Shown here piece by piece: positions 53,531-64,000 of a stretch of 64,000 nucleotides of DNA. Source of the stretch: Torymus aiolomorphi. Lineage: Eukaryota; Arthropoda; Insecta; Hymenoptera; Torymidae. Position 1 is the stretch's first letter. Each line of letters begins with the position of its first letter. The notes beneath the pieces are model-generated. The model had not been told where the DNA came from. It saw only the letters and a list, made by a program, of their open reading frames with translations, and made no database searches. The stretch spans positions 128,781,894-128,845,893 of the forward strand of contig CM070876.1 in NCBI GenBank assembly GCA_036365515.1. Reading direction: 5' to 3'. The position numbers and the translations under genes are program-made.

Positions 53531-55813
53531 ATGTCAAATCAGAAAGGTATAGGAAATAAGGGATACGAAGGGATTATAACCAGACGGACTACCCAAAGAA
53601 ATCCAGAACTTAAAAAACAAGTAAACGAGATAAATAAAGAAGCTAATATTTTTGGAAGGAAACCGAGAGTAGAAAGGTACCTCCTAGCATAAGCTTGCCT
53701 AAAAATTCATCACATACTTACGTTAACATACCAATTCACTCAAAAACAGAAGAAAATACGGAAAAAGCTTCAAGTCCAACGACTTCAAAAGCAGATCTTA
53801 ACGTATCAGAAAAATCAGACTCACCAATTATATTTAACTTAAAACAAAACGATAACATTACAGACTCTAAACAAAACTTAATAGATGACAACAAATCTAC
53901 AGAAAATACAAATGATCTTTTAGTTCCGGGAAAAAACAAGATATATTATCACCAATTGCTTTTCACACACCAATTCAGAATTTTACGTTTTTTGACGACT
54001 CAACACTTTTAGGAAACGACAGACAAAACGACTACACGGAAATAGAAGGAATACTACACGAACAAAGTTTGATTTTAGCCAGAGATAACAATTTGAATAA
54101 TAACGACCAGGCTGAAATTCCAATAATTGAAAATTTAATAAATCTCGAACCAGAAATGGCAAATCAAGCATTAAAATTACCACTTACAGAAGTTGCAAAG
54201 TTTGTACCGGATTTTGACGGGAAAAATATCCAACTAAAGGAATATATAGAAAAATTAAAACAAGCAAAAAGAATAATATCGAATAATGATGAATCGAACC
54301 TAGTACAGATCCTCAAAATAAAGCTCAAAGGAGAAATTTATAAAGCATTAGCAAATGTAGAAGTTGAAAGTATTGAAACTTTTATTAAAACAATACGTAA
54401 AATATATCCATCAACGGATAATATACATTCATTATACGGAAAACTAACACAACAAATTCAAAAATCAGATGAAGATGTACTATGTTTTGCAAACAAATTA
54501 CGAGTGTTGGGTACACAAATAATAGAATTAAAAAAATTAGAACCTAATGTAACAGGAGAAATTTTAACAGAATATAAAACTGGATTAAAGACCGACATAC
54601 TCAGTAGTTTTAAAAAAGGATTAAAACAGGAAATTAGAATCGAACTCGGAGAATACCAAGACATGGATAACGCAGTACAAAAAGCAATTGAAATAGAATC
54701 AAAATTAAAAAAGCAAAATAGCTTAAGAAATGATACTACGAGGATATTGTTTAATTTCGAAACTCCAATTACAAACACAATTAAACAAGTTTTTTGCCAA
54801 TTATGTAAGAAAATAAATCACGAAGTATTATTTTGCATGAAAGCTTCATGTGTTTATTGCAAAAGTAAGGAGCATTTATCATATCATTGCAGAACAGCTA
54901 AGCACGTAATAAAATTAATTTGCAAATTGTGTAGTACGGAAGGCCACTCAATAGATGCGTGTCAGTTAAATAAGATGCAGAGTAATCATTGTCAATACTG
55001 CCAAAATATGGGACACGAGGTTACGCAATATCCTACCATTACAGAATATGAGCTGTGTTGGAGATGTAAGGAAAGAGGACACGATCCGCTTACGTGCAAT
55101 AATTCGGTAAGAATTACGGAAGTATGCGACGCCTGTGGGAGCGCGTCACACACAGCTAAAAATTGCCCGTCAGCATTGTGTAAGAGGTGCAACAACCTCG
55201 GGCATTTAATGAAATACTGCACGATAAACAAAGGAACGATATGGTGCGTGATATGTGTGGAAGAAGGTCACGAAACCGCGGATTGCGAGGGTGTAAATAT
55301 TTTAGTGATGCAAAATAAACAACAAAACTCTCAGAATAGAGAAGTTTGTCAATTTTGCAAGGTGCCAGGACATTCAGCAAAAACTTGTAGAATAATAAGC
55401 AATAACCAACAAGGTACATTCCCAAGTAACAATTACAATTCATTAAATAAATCCTATGAACACCGGAATAAAAATAGGAATGGATTTTTCCGAACAAATA
55501 ACCAGAACAGCATCATTTTTCAAGGAATTCAAACAGTAATTATCGGGGGAACTTTAATACACAAAGTATAAAATGCGAATATTGTAAATTCACCGGACAT
55601 AAATGGGAAGATTGTAGAAAACTGAAAAGTTTAACGGAACAAATTAAGTGCCCTGATTGCAATAAAAATGGACATCAATTAGAGAATTGTTATGAAATCA
55701 AGATGCTACAAAATAAATTAGATAAATTTTGTAAGATTTGTAAAAACACGAATCACACAACTGAGGAATGTACTTCGCGATCAGTACTTAATCAACAAAC
55801 TTCGGAAAACTAA
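53531..55813 (+). pseudogene. gag: Ty3/gypsy Gag with 12 zinc knuckles, copy A
   Basis: The start is ATG 53531 (SNQKGIGNKGYEG). One-base deletions near 53680, in the A-run 53931-53936 and near 55511 break the frame relative to copy B. The order is a Ser/Asn-rich N-terminus, a capsid-type helical domain (about 54160-54700, VPDFDGKNIQLKEYIEKLK onward), then CCHC knuckles: CQLC, CVYC, CKLC, CQYC (last Cys replaced by Tyr), CWRC, CDAC, CKRC, CVIC, CQFC. After a Asn-rich spacer come three more, CEYC, CPDC and CKIC (55574-55780). Stop TAA 55811-55813. Ordinary Gag proteins have one or two knuckles. Gag would package element RNA. Confidence 0.88.
55804..55813 (+). promoter_or_regulatory. candidate -1 frameshift site at gag/pol junction
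   Basis: GGAAAAC precedes the gag stop TAA (55811-55813). The pol frame reads through here in the -1 frame (KLTNSSGNEWTRR...). The same bases occur in copy B. It is not a canonical X-XXY-YYZ heptamer, so the assignment is tentative. Confidence 0.3.
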
Positions 55814-56181
55814 CAAATTCTTCTGGAAATGAGTGGACTAGAAGGGTTAACAAAAAACCACTCAAAGATAGCGCAGATATTAAAGTAGGTACATTTAATA
55901 GTGACGGTATCACCAACGGAGGGAAAGACTCGGACATCGATTTATTAATTACAAAGAATTTTAGCGATATTAATGAAAATATGAAGGAAAATCAGGAAGC
56001 TAACAAATTGGAAGGAAAAAATGTTAACAAAATCAATTTTAACGAACCCGAAATAAATAGTGTTGAAAAGGAAAAAATACAAGAAAGAATAATGGCGACC
56101 AAGATTGCAATGTATTTTCTGAAGTTGGAAAACTCACTTTAGTATATCGAAATAGAGAATCATTATACAAATAAAATATGT
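55807..56181 (+). pseudogene. Ty3/gypsy pol start, copy A
   Basis: In the -1 frame relative to gag, a hydrophilic acidic segment (VGTFNSDGITNGGKDSDIDLL) leads toward protease. An in-frame TAG at 56140-56142 is shared with copy B, so it predates the duplication. The protease frame is cut by a solo LTR starting at 56182. Confidence 0.7.
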
Positions 56182-56687
56182 TGTGCACGAATGAACGTGT
56201 ACGAGTTATTTATATTGTTAGAGTTTGTCAACGAGAAGAAATGAATAAGTGTGACTCTTGGAGTCTCTGCTCCAACCCACTCGAAAGTAAAATTGGAAGC
56301 AGAAGGAATAAGAACGCTACGCGCGTTCGAGTAAAATAGGCAAGCAATACGCAAGGTATATGCAATAGGCAAACTAATAATACGAGAGCCTCGCGTAATA
56401 TCAGCAAAGCAAAAAATAGCAATTGGGCAATAAGTAAAGCAAGGGGTAAATATAAGTAAGGCAAATAATGTGTCTTAGTCGTAACTAAGACACGTGTAGG
56501 CAAATGTACGCAACAAGTATAGGCAAAAGTATAGGGGAAAAGTAACAAGGCATGTGCATAAAGCACCTGAATAGTGGCTGCCGCAGACCTCTATATGTAT
56601 ACTCATTGAAGTATTTTTCATTGAAGGTTGCTCGTCGGTGCTTGCCATCTGGCGGACACTTCGGGTACTTCAATCCCGAACATATGT
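56177..56687. mobile_element. solo LTR, 501 bp, TSD TATGT, inside pol of copy A
   Basis: 56182-56682 begins TGTGCACGAATG and ends CAATCCCGAACA (TG...CA). TATGT occurs directly before and after. Copy B has the empty site at the corresponding place (about 60665-60690), which fixes the ends. The last about 145 bp also occur at 13397-13555. The source element is a different family from the host copy. Confidence 0.92.
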
Positions 56688-56932
56688 AATTTACCCGTAG
56701 ATAGTGGAGCTCAATTAAATATTATCAAAGGAAATCAAATACCTTCTAACATAATTTTGGAAAATAGGAAAATTCGTTTATCCGGTATCACAGATAAAAC
56801 TATTGAGACATTAGGAGTAATAAAAATGAAAATCAATGGACTAAATATTGATTTTCATGTTGCATCAGAAGATTTTTGTCTACCCTACGACGGAATTTTA
56901 GGAATTAAAATTCTTACTGAACAAAATTAAGA
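56683..56932 (+). pseudogene. Ty3/gypsy retropepsin, copy A
   Basis: It continues pol after the solo LTR. The aspartic protease signature LPVDSGAQLNIIKG lies at about 56691-56732, and the second hallmark, DGILGIKIL, near 56890-56916. A stop and frame change follow at about 56930. It would mature Gag and Pol. Confidence 0.85.
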
Positions 56933-58592
56933 CTAGACGAGGGTTATTTACAAATAAATAATAATAAAATCAAGCTAAAACCAGCCCATAAACTAAATCA
57001 TAATCTTAATATAGTAACTGAAAACCTACAAAAAACGGATAAAGAAATCAAATCAAAAGTAACAATAGAACAAAAGGAATTTTTAAAGAAAATATTGGAA
57101 GATACGAATGAAAAACAATTCAACACCTGTAAGTCATAGGGATTGTGAACAAGTAATACAAATAAACGAAAAATCTGAAAATTTTCAAATTGAGGATGAA
57201 ATGGAGAAATCATCTTGTTTAATATCTTATGAACCTGAGTTAATCAATAAAAACGAAGTAAATATAAATTCAGAAATAACATTATATGATGACGTTATGA
57301 AAATTTTAAATACGATTCCAATATTAGAGGCAGAAGGAAAGGATTAACAAAAAAAAATGTTAAATGCAATTCTACCAGAAAATATAAATGATTTACATTA
57401 TGAGGAAATTTTGGAAAATGACGAAAATAATATTAAGTCATTAATAAATAATATTAATATTGCTTTTGAAAATAATGACCAAGCAATCGAGTTTGAGGAA
57501 ATCGAATCAACAGATTATAAACAATTTTTGACAATAATGAATAAAAAGATTGAAGTAGATTTAGAAGATTATAATAAACTCTATGGAAATGAAAACGAAT
57601 ATAGCTTTATATCTTATGAAATAGACAATTTACCTGAAGGTTTTCAGATAACAGAAGACTTTAACATAGATGAAAATGTAATTTTAAATTTGGGATCAAT
57701 AAATTTTATAGAAAAAAATGTGTCAGTACAAGATTTTAAAGAATATAATAGAGAAGAAAGATTATTAGAAAAAATATGTTACGAAAACTTGCCTGAAAAT
57801 AGTAAAACAATGATTAAGGATCTAGTATTGAAAAATAAGGATATATTTTGGCTAGAGGGAGACAGTTTAGGATCATGTAATGTAGAACATCATAAAATAA
57901 ATTTAACAGATGATAAACCAGTATACGTAAAGCAATTTCCTTTACCTCATAAATTAAAAGAAATCGCGATAGAGGAAACTCAAAAATTAATAACAAATGA
58001 CCTAGTTCGAAACTCAAAAAGTAATAGCTAGCAGACTGAAAAAGCGATGGCGTTTAGTAATAGATTACAGAAAACTAAACGAAAAGACAATTCCAGATCC
58101 ATATTTACTCCCAAAAATTACAGAAATATTCGATCAATTGGGGAAAACTAAGTTTTATCACTTTATAGATTTAAAGTCGGGATTTCACCAAATTCCTATG
58201 AAACGAAGTGATATACATAAAACTGCATTTAGCATCAATCTATTGGGACGTTTTTAATTTCGAGTATTACCTTTCGGATTGAGAAACTCACCGCCTACAT
58301 TTCAAAGAGTTTTAAATACAGTCTTAGGCGATTTAATTGGCAAGATATGCTTCGTATTCATCGACGATACAATTATTTTTGGCGAAACTATGACAGAAGC
58401 CAACGAAAGATTCAATACAGTTGCACAAAAATTACGAGAAGCGAATTTAACATTAGAACCAGAAAAATGTGAATTTTTTAAAAAAGAAGTATGTTATTTA
58501 GGTTACATTATTAGTGAACACGGAATAAAACCTGATCCAAAGAAAATAGAAGCAGTAATAGTAAATTTCGACACTGGTGCGGAAGGTGATGA
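56933..58592 (+). pseudogene. Ty3/gypsy pol: linker and RT, copy A
   Basis: An acidic linker of about 280 codons (frames 57108-57347 and 57357-58031, Asn/Glu/Ile-rich) separates protease from RT. RT starts with KPVYVKQFPLPHKLKEIAIEETQKLI near 57918. A deletion shared with copy B removes the conserved segment before KKRWRLVIDYRKLNEK (about 58036). The catalytic F-I-D-D is at 58357-58368. A TAA at 58255-58257 is private to this copy (copy B has Glu). RT ends abruptly at about 58566-58592 where hairpin sequence begins. RNase H and integrase are absent. Confidence 0.85.
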
Positions 58593-58975
58593 TTTATTTC
58601 ATGTGACCTTTTTCGCACGAGCGAAGCGAGTGCGAAAAGTCACACGAAGTAAATAATCAACTTCCGCCCTCGTTTCGAAGGGTATTTTATACCACGAGTG
58701 CCGAAAAATCATACCAAAGATGTGATTTTGAGGTTAGAGTGGTATAACAGTATATTACGATACGTGTGACTTAAGTGGCCCATTATTGCACGGCGTGAGG
58801 TTAGCGCCCGAGCGCAGCGAGGGCGCTAAACGCCGTGTAATAATGAGCCATTTAAGTCACGAGTATTGTATACTATTTTATACCACTCTAACCTCAAAAT
58901 CACAACTTTGGTATGATTTTTCGGCGCTCGTGGTATAAAATACCGTTCGAAACTAGTGCGTAAGTCGATTATTTA
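58593..58975. repeat. cluster of nested hairpins at the centre of the inverted pair
   Basis: The first hairpin is TTCGCACGAGCGAAGCGAGTGCGAA (58610-58640). A larger fold-back has arms of about 140 bp, 58678-58820 against 58830-58968, with GGTATTTTATACCACGAGTG paired with its complement. The loop is CGCCCGAGCGCAGCGAGGGCG. Resembles insect hairpin MITEs. Confidence 0.85.
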
Positions 58976-59079
58976 GGTGGGAGAAGTGTGCGGCGTAGGG
59001 GGGGGGCAGCCCCCCCGCCCTGAAAAAAAAATTCATAAAAAGTTATTTAAATAATAGAATACCTGACATAGAATATGGT
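58976..59079. other. spacer with G9/C7 hairpin
   Basis: GGGGGGGGGCAGCCCCCCC at about 58998-59016, then AT-rich sequence to the end of copy B. Confidence 0.7.
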
Positions 59080-60244
59080 TATTATTACTCGAAATTCAAA
59101 ACGTCCCAATAGATTGATGCTAAATGCAGTTTTATGTATATCACTTGGTTTCATAGGAATTTGGTGAAATCCCGACTTTAAATCTATAACGTGATAAAAC
59201 TTAGTTTTCCCCAATTGATCGAATATTTCTGTAATATTTGGGAGTAAATATGGATCTGGAATTATCTTTTCGTTTAGTTTTCTGTAATCTATTACTAAAC
59301 GCCATCGCTTTTTCCGTCTGCTAGCTATCACTTTTTGAGTTTCGAACTAGGTCATTTGTTATTAATTTTTGAGTTTCCTCTATCGCGATTTCTTTTAATT
59401 TATGAGGTAAAGGAAATTGCTTTACGTATACTGGTTTATCATCTGTTAAATTTATTTCATGTTGTTCTACATTACATGATCCTAAACTGTCTCCCTCTAG
59501 CCAAAATATATCCTTATTTTTCAATACTAGATCCTTAATCATTGTTTTACTATTTTCAGGCAAGTTTTCGTAACATATTTTTTCTAATAATCTTTCTTCT
59601 CTATTATATTCTTTAAAATCTTGTACTGACACATTTTTTCCTATAAAATTTATTGATCCCAAATTTAAAATTTCATTTTCATCTATGTTAAAGTCTTCTG
59701 TTATCTGAAAACCTTCAGGTAAATTGTCTATTTCATAAGAAATAAAGCTATATTCGTTTTCATTTCCATAGAGTTTATTATAATCTTCTAAATCTACTTC
59801 AATCTTTTTACTCATTATTGTCAAAAATAGTTTATAATCTGTTGATTCGATTTCCTCAAACTCGATTGCTTGGTCATTATTTTCAAAAGCAATATTAATA
59901 TTATTTATTAATGACTTAATATTATTTTCGTCATTTTCCAAAATTTCCTCATAATGTAAATCATTTATATTTTCTGGTAGAATTTCATTTAACATTTTTT
60001 TTTGTAAATCCTTTCCTTCTGCCTGTAATATTGGAATCGTATTTAAAATTTTCATAACGTCATCATATAATGTTATTTCTGAATTTATATTTACTTCATT
60101 TTTATTGATTAACTCAGGTTCATAAGATATTAAACAAGATGATTTCTCCATTTCATCCTCAATTTGAAAATTTTCAGATTTTTCGTTTATTTGTATTACT
60201 TGTTCACAATCCCTATGACTTACAGGTGTTGAATTGTTTTTCAT
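59080..60244 (-). pseudogene. Ty3/gypsy pol: linker and RT, copy B
   Basis: Reverse-strand counterpart of 57108-58262. The linker frame 60244-59321 is open for 307 codons here, where copy A has a TAA that splits it. RT then switches frame to 59331-59080 (KKRWRLVIDYRKLNEK) at the same lesion as copy A. It stops at GRFEFRV before the catalytic box, so the copy is truncated at about 59080. Confidence 0.87.
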
Positions 60245-60427
60245 TCGTATCTTCCAATATTTTCTTTAAAAATTCCTTTTGTTCTATTGTTACTTTTGAT
60301 TTGATTTCTTTATCCGTTTTTGTAGGTTTTCAGTTACTATATTAAGATTATGACTTAGTTTATGGGCTGGTTTTAGCTTGATTTTATTATTATTTATTTG
60401 TAAATAACCCTCGTCTAGTCTTAATTT

Positions 60428-60690
60428 TGTTCAGTAAGAATTTTAATTCCTAAAATTCCGTCGTAGGGTAGACAAAAATCTTCTGATGCAACATGAAAAT
60501 CAATATTTAGTCCATTGATCTTCATTTTTATTACTCCTAATGTCTCAATAGTTTTATCTGTGATACCGGATAAACGAATTTTCCTATTTTCCAAAATTAT
60601 GTTAGAAGGTATTTGATTTCCTTTGATAATATTTAATTGAGCTCCACTATCTACGAGTAAATTACATATTTTAATTGTATAATGATTCTC
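60428..60690 (-). pseudogene. Ty3/gypsy retropepsin, copy B
   Basis: Same protease as copy A without the solo LTR. The DSGA signature is near 60651-60640 and DGILGIKIL near 60455-60430. It is in phase with the upstream pol frame apart from the shared TAG. Confidence 0.8.
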
Positions 60691-60702
60691 TATTTCGATA
60701 TA

Positions 60703-61049
60703 CTAAAGTGAGTTTTCCAACTTCAGAAAATACATTGCAATCTTGGTCGCCATTATTCTTTCTTGTATTTTTTCCTTTTCAACACTATTTATTTCGGGTT
60801 CGTTAAAATTGATTTTGTTAACATTTTTTCCTTCCAATTTGTTAGCTTCCTGATTTTCCTTCATATTTTCATTAATATCGCTAAAATTCTTTGTAATTAA
60901 TAAATCTATGTCCGAGTCTTTCCCTCCGTTGGTGATACCGTCACTATTAAATGTACCTACTTTAATATCTGCGCTATCTTTGAGTGGTTTTTTGTTAATC
61001 CTTCTATCCACTCATTTCCAGAAGAATTTGTTAGTTTTCCGAAGTTTGT
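60703..61049 (-). pseudogene. Ty3/gypsy pol start, copy B
   Basis: Counterpart of 55807-56142, ending at the same TAG (60705-60703). The GGAAAAC/TAA arrangement of the gag end is conserved. Confidence 0.7.
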
Positions 61050-63315
61050 TGATTAAGTACTGATCGCGAAGCACATTCCTCAGTTGTGTGATTCGTGTTT
61101 TTACAAATCTTACAAAATTTATCTAATTTATTTTGTAGCATCTTGATTTCATAACAATTCTCTAATTGATGTCCATTTTTATTGCAATCAGGGCACTCAA
61201 TTTGTTCCGTTAAACTTTTTAGTTTTCTACAATCTTCCCACTTATGTCCGGTGAATTTACAATATTCGCATTTTATACTTTGTGTATTAAAGTTCCCCGA
61301 TAATTACTGTTTGAATTCCTTGAAAAATGATTGCTGTTTTGGTTATTTGTTCGGAAAAATCCATTCCTATTTTTATCCCGGTGTTCATAGGATTTATTTA
61401 AGGAATTGTAATTGTTACTTGGGAATGTACCTTGTTGGTTATTGCTTATTTTTCTACAAGTTTTTGCTGAATGTCCTGGCATCTCGCAAAATTGACAAAC
61501 TTCTCTATTCTGAGAGTTTTGTTGTTTATTTTGCATCACTAAAATATTTACACTCTCGCAATCCGCGGTTTCGTGACCTTCTTCCACACATATCACGCAC
61601 CATATCGTTCCTTTGTTTATCGTGCAGTATTTCATTAAATGCCCGAGGTTGTTGCACCTCTTACACAATGCTGACGGGCAATTTTTAGCTGTGTGTGACG
61701 CGCTGCCACAGGCGTCGCATACTTCCGTAATTCTTACCGAATTATTGCACGTAAGCGGATCGTGTCCTCTTTCCTTACATCTCCAACACAGCTCATATTC
61801 TGTAATGGTAGGATATTGCGTAACCTCGTGTCCCATATTTTGGCAGTATTGACAATGATTACTCTGCATCTTATTTAACTGACACGCATCTATTGAGTGG
61901 CCTTCCGTACTACACAATTTGCAAATTAATTTTATTACGTGCTTACCTGTTCTGCAATGATATGATACATGATCCTTACTTTTGCAATAAACACATGAAG
62001 CTTTCATGCAAAATAATCCTTCGTGATTTATTTTCTTACATAATTGGCAAAAAACTTGTTTAATTGTGTTTGTAATTGGAGTTTCGAAATTAATCAATAT
62101 GCTCGTAGTATCATTTCTTAAGCTATTTTGCTTTTCTAAGTTTGATTCTATTTCAATTGCTTTTTGTACTGCGTTATCCATGTCTTGGTGTTCTCCGAGT
62201 TCGATTCTAATTTCCTGTTTTAATCCTTTTTTAAAACTACTGAGTATGTCGGTCTTTAATCCAGTTTTATATTCTGTTAAAATTTCTTCTGTTACATTAG
62301 GTTCTAATTGTTTAAATTCTATTATTTGTGTACCCAACACTCGTAATTTGTTTGCAAAACATAGTACATCTTCATCTGATTTTTGAATTTTTTGTGTTAG
62401 TTTTCCGTATAATGACTGTATATTATCCGTTGATGGATATATTTTACGTATTGTTTTAATAAAAGTTTCAATACTTTCAATTTCTACATTTGCTAATGCT
62501 TTATAAATTTCTCCTTTGAGCTTTATTTTGAGGATCTGTACTAGGTTCGATTCATCATTATTCGATATTATTCTTTTTGCTTGTTTTAATTTTTCTATAT
62601 ATTCCTTTAGTTGGATATTTTTCCCGTCAAAATCCGGTACAAACTTTGCAACTTCTTTAAGTGGTAATTTTAATGCTTGATTTGCCATTTCTGGTTCGAG
62701 ATTTATTAAATTTTCAATTATTGGAATTTCAGCCTGATCGTTATTATTCAAATTGTTATCTCTGGCTAAAATCAAACTTTGTTCGTGTAGTATTCCTTCT
62801 ATTTCCATGTAGTCGTTTTGTCTGTCGTTTCCTAAAAGTGTTGAGTCGTCAAAAAACGTAAAATTCTGAATCGGTGTGTGAAAAGCAATTGGTGATAATA
62901 TATCTTGTTTTTTTCCCGGAACTAAAAGATCATTTGTATTTTCTGTAGATTTGTTGTCATCTATTAAGTTTTGTTTAGAGTCTGTAATGTTATCGTTTTG
63001 TTTTAAGTTAAATATAATTGGTGAGTCTGATTTTTCTGATACGTTAAGATCTGCTTTTGAAGTCGTTGGACTTGAAGCTTTTTCCGTATTTTCTTCTGTT
63101 TTTGAGTGAATTGGTACGTTAACGTAAGTATGTGATGAATTTTTAGACAAGCTTATGCTAGGAGGTGACCTTTCTACTCTCGGTTTCCTTCCAAAAATAT
63201 TAGCTTCTTTATTTATCTCGTTTACTTGTTTTTTAAGTTCTGGATTTCTTTGGGTAGTCCGGCTGGTTATAATCCCTTCGTATTCCTTATTTCCTATACC
63301 TTTCTGATTTTACAT
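61050..63315 (-). pseudogene. gag: Ty3/gypsy Gag with 12 zinc knuckles, copy B
   Basis: The frame is open from codon 3 after ATG 63315 (codon 2 is TAA where copy A has TCA) to 61273, with nine knuckles. A one-base loss in a G-run near 61301 then shifts the frame before the last three knuckles (61265-61060). It lacks the indels that break copy A near 53680, 53935 and 55511. The two copies are otherwise nearly identical, including the CQYC knuckle with Tyr at its last position. Confidence 0.9.
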
Positions 63316-64000
63316 GACATATTACTACTTTGTTTATACTATACTTAATATATCTAGTTAAATATATTAATATCATAAGTTTAACTATTCTTTGTGTAAT
63401 TTTTCTTTGCAATTGTTCGCTTAAGAGTTTATTTATTTATTTGATACTTCTATCTCTTGATTATTTAGATTTTTATTTCTTAATATTTCAATGTTTTTAT
63501 CATTTATTATAAGATGCAATACCTTTTTATGCAAATGATTATTTATTCATAAAACAAATGTTTTTATACGATTTCTTGATTTTTGGTTGTCTATTAAGTT
63601 AATTCTTATTTTTCACGTAATGTATTTTTGAATCATTGTATAACCATTCCTGAATATGGAGGTGTAATTAGTTATTATACTGTTCTTGTTTATATATTGT
63701 ATTATTTTCCTATGTTTGATTTATTTTCCCCTTAAATTCATTTATTATTAATTTTTTCAATTTCTTTATTTGTATAAATATATATATATTTTTTATATAT
63801 ATATTTTCGTTTCACTATGTGGATTATGCTCTCACTTGCTATTTCAATAATAATTTATTCTATAATTGTTGTTAAAAATTGTTTTCTTACTTCTTTGTTT
63901 TATTACTCCTTGTAGTGTCGTATCTTTTTTCGTTTCTAATATTTTTATTTGTATTGTAATATATATTTTCAATTTTCTAATCTGTGTTAAACTGTATTTG
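63316..64000 (-). other. AT-rich 5' region of copy B, no gene
   Basis: Reverse-complement match to about 52846-53530. It continues past the window end, so the right arm and its LTR are incomplete here. Confidence 0.7.

Overview
The window looks like heterochromatin-like or intergenic DNA from an arthropod nuclear genome, most likely an insect. I recognise no host protein gene, rRNA or tRNA. Nearly everything identifiable is mobile DNA or tandem repeat. Insect-type families point to the host: an R1-clade non-LTR element, Ty3/gypsy elements (one with an env), a Penelope-like element, a Helitron, an IS4EU/ISL2EU-type transposase with a SWIM finger, piggyBac-like and hAT/P-like MITEs, and fold-back elements. 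A hymenopteran host is possible but not shown by the sequence.

Layout. 1-3.5 kb: decayed Ty3/gypsy pol (RNase H, integrase). 4.45-5.29 kb: about 155-bp tandem repeat. 5.5-8.6 kb: decayed R1-like non-LTR element (ORF1 with zinc knuckles, endonuclease stub, RT), with a hammerhead-like motif where its middle is missing. 8.97-9.84 and 23.19-23.96 kb: two halves of one DDE_Tnp_4/SWIM transposase type, separated by 13.3 kb of nested palindromes, an LTR-like element, a 1.3-kb probable solo LTR, a 120-bp satellite and a G-rich minisatellite. 24.9-40.9 kb: a shattered Helitron. Its Rep N-terminal part is cut off by a 5'-truncated Ty3/gypsy element carrying a chuvirus-like envelope gene (25.9-31.6 kb). 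Its helicase is cut by a 4.67-kb DDE element with 0.88-kb terminal inverted repeats, and the helicase reading frame resumes exactly across the insertion. 42.6-47.8 kb: a 5.2-kb fold-back element with a 92-bp satellite that flips orientation near 46.35 kb. 48.07-52.63 kb: a Penelope-like element (RT plus GIY-YIG) made of one long and one truncated copy head to head, with hammerhead-like motifs at both ends, inserted as a unit between 15-bp target duplications. 52.85-64 kb: an inverted pair of near-identical Ty3/gypsy copies whose Gag has 12 zinc knuckles. One arm carries a 501-bp solo LTR absent from the other, and a cluster of hairpins lies at the centre.

Almost every coding region is broken by stops or frameshifts, so these genes do not work together as a host system. 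The coherent story is the order of nested insertions, which several empty-site and paired-copy comparisons inside the window allow to be read. No clear new host system was seen. The most unusual items are the 12-knuckle Gag, the chuvirus-like env on a Ty3/gypsy backbone, the head-to-head Penelope unit with hammerhead-like ends, and the satellite-armed fold-back element.
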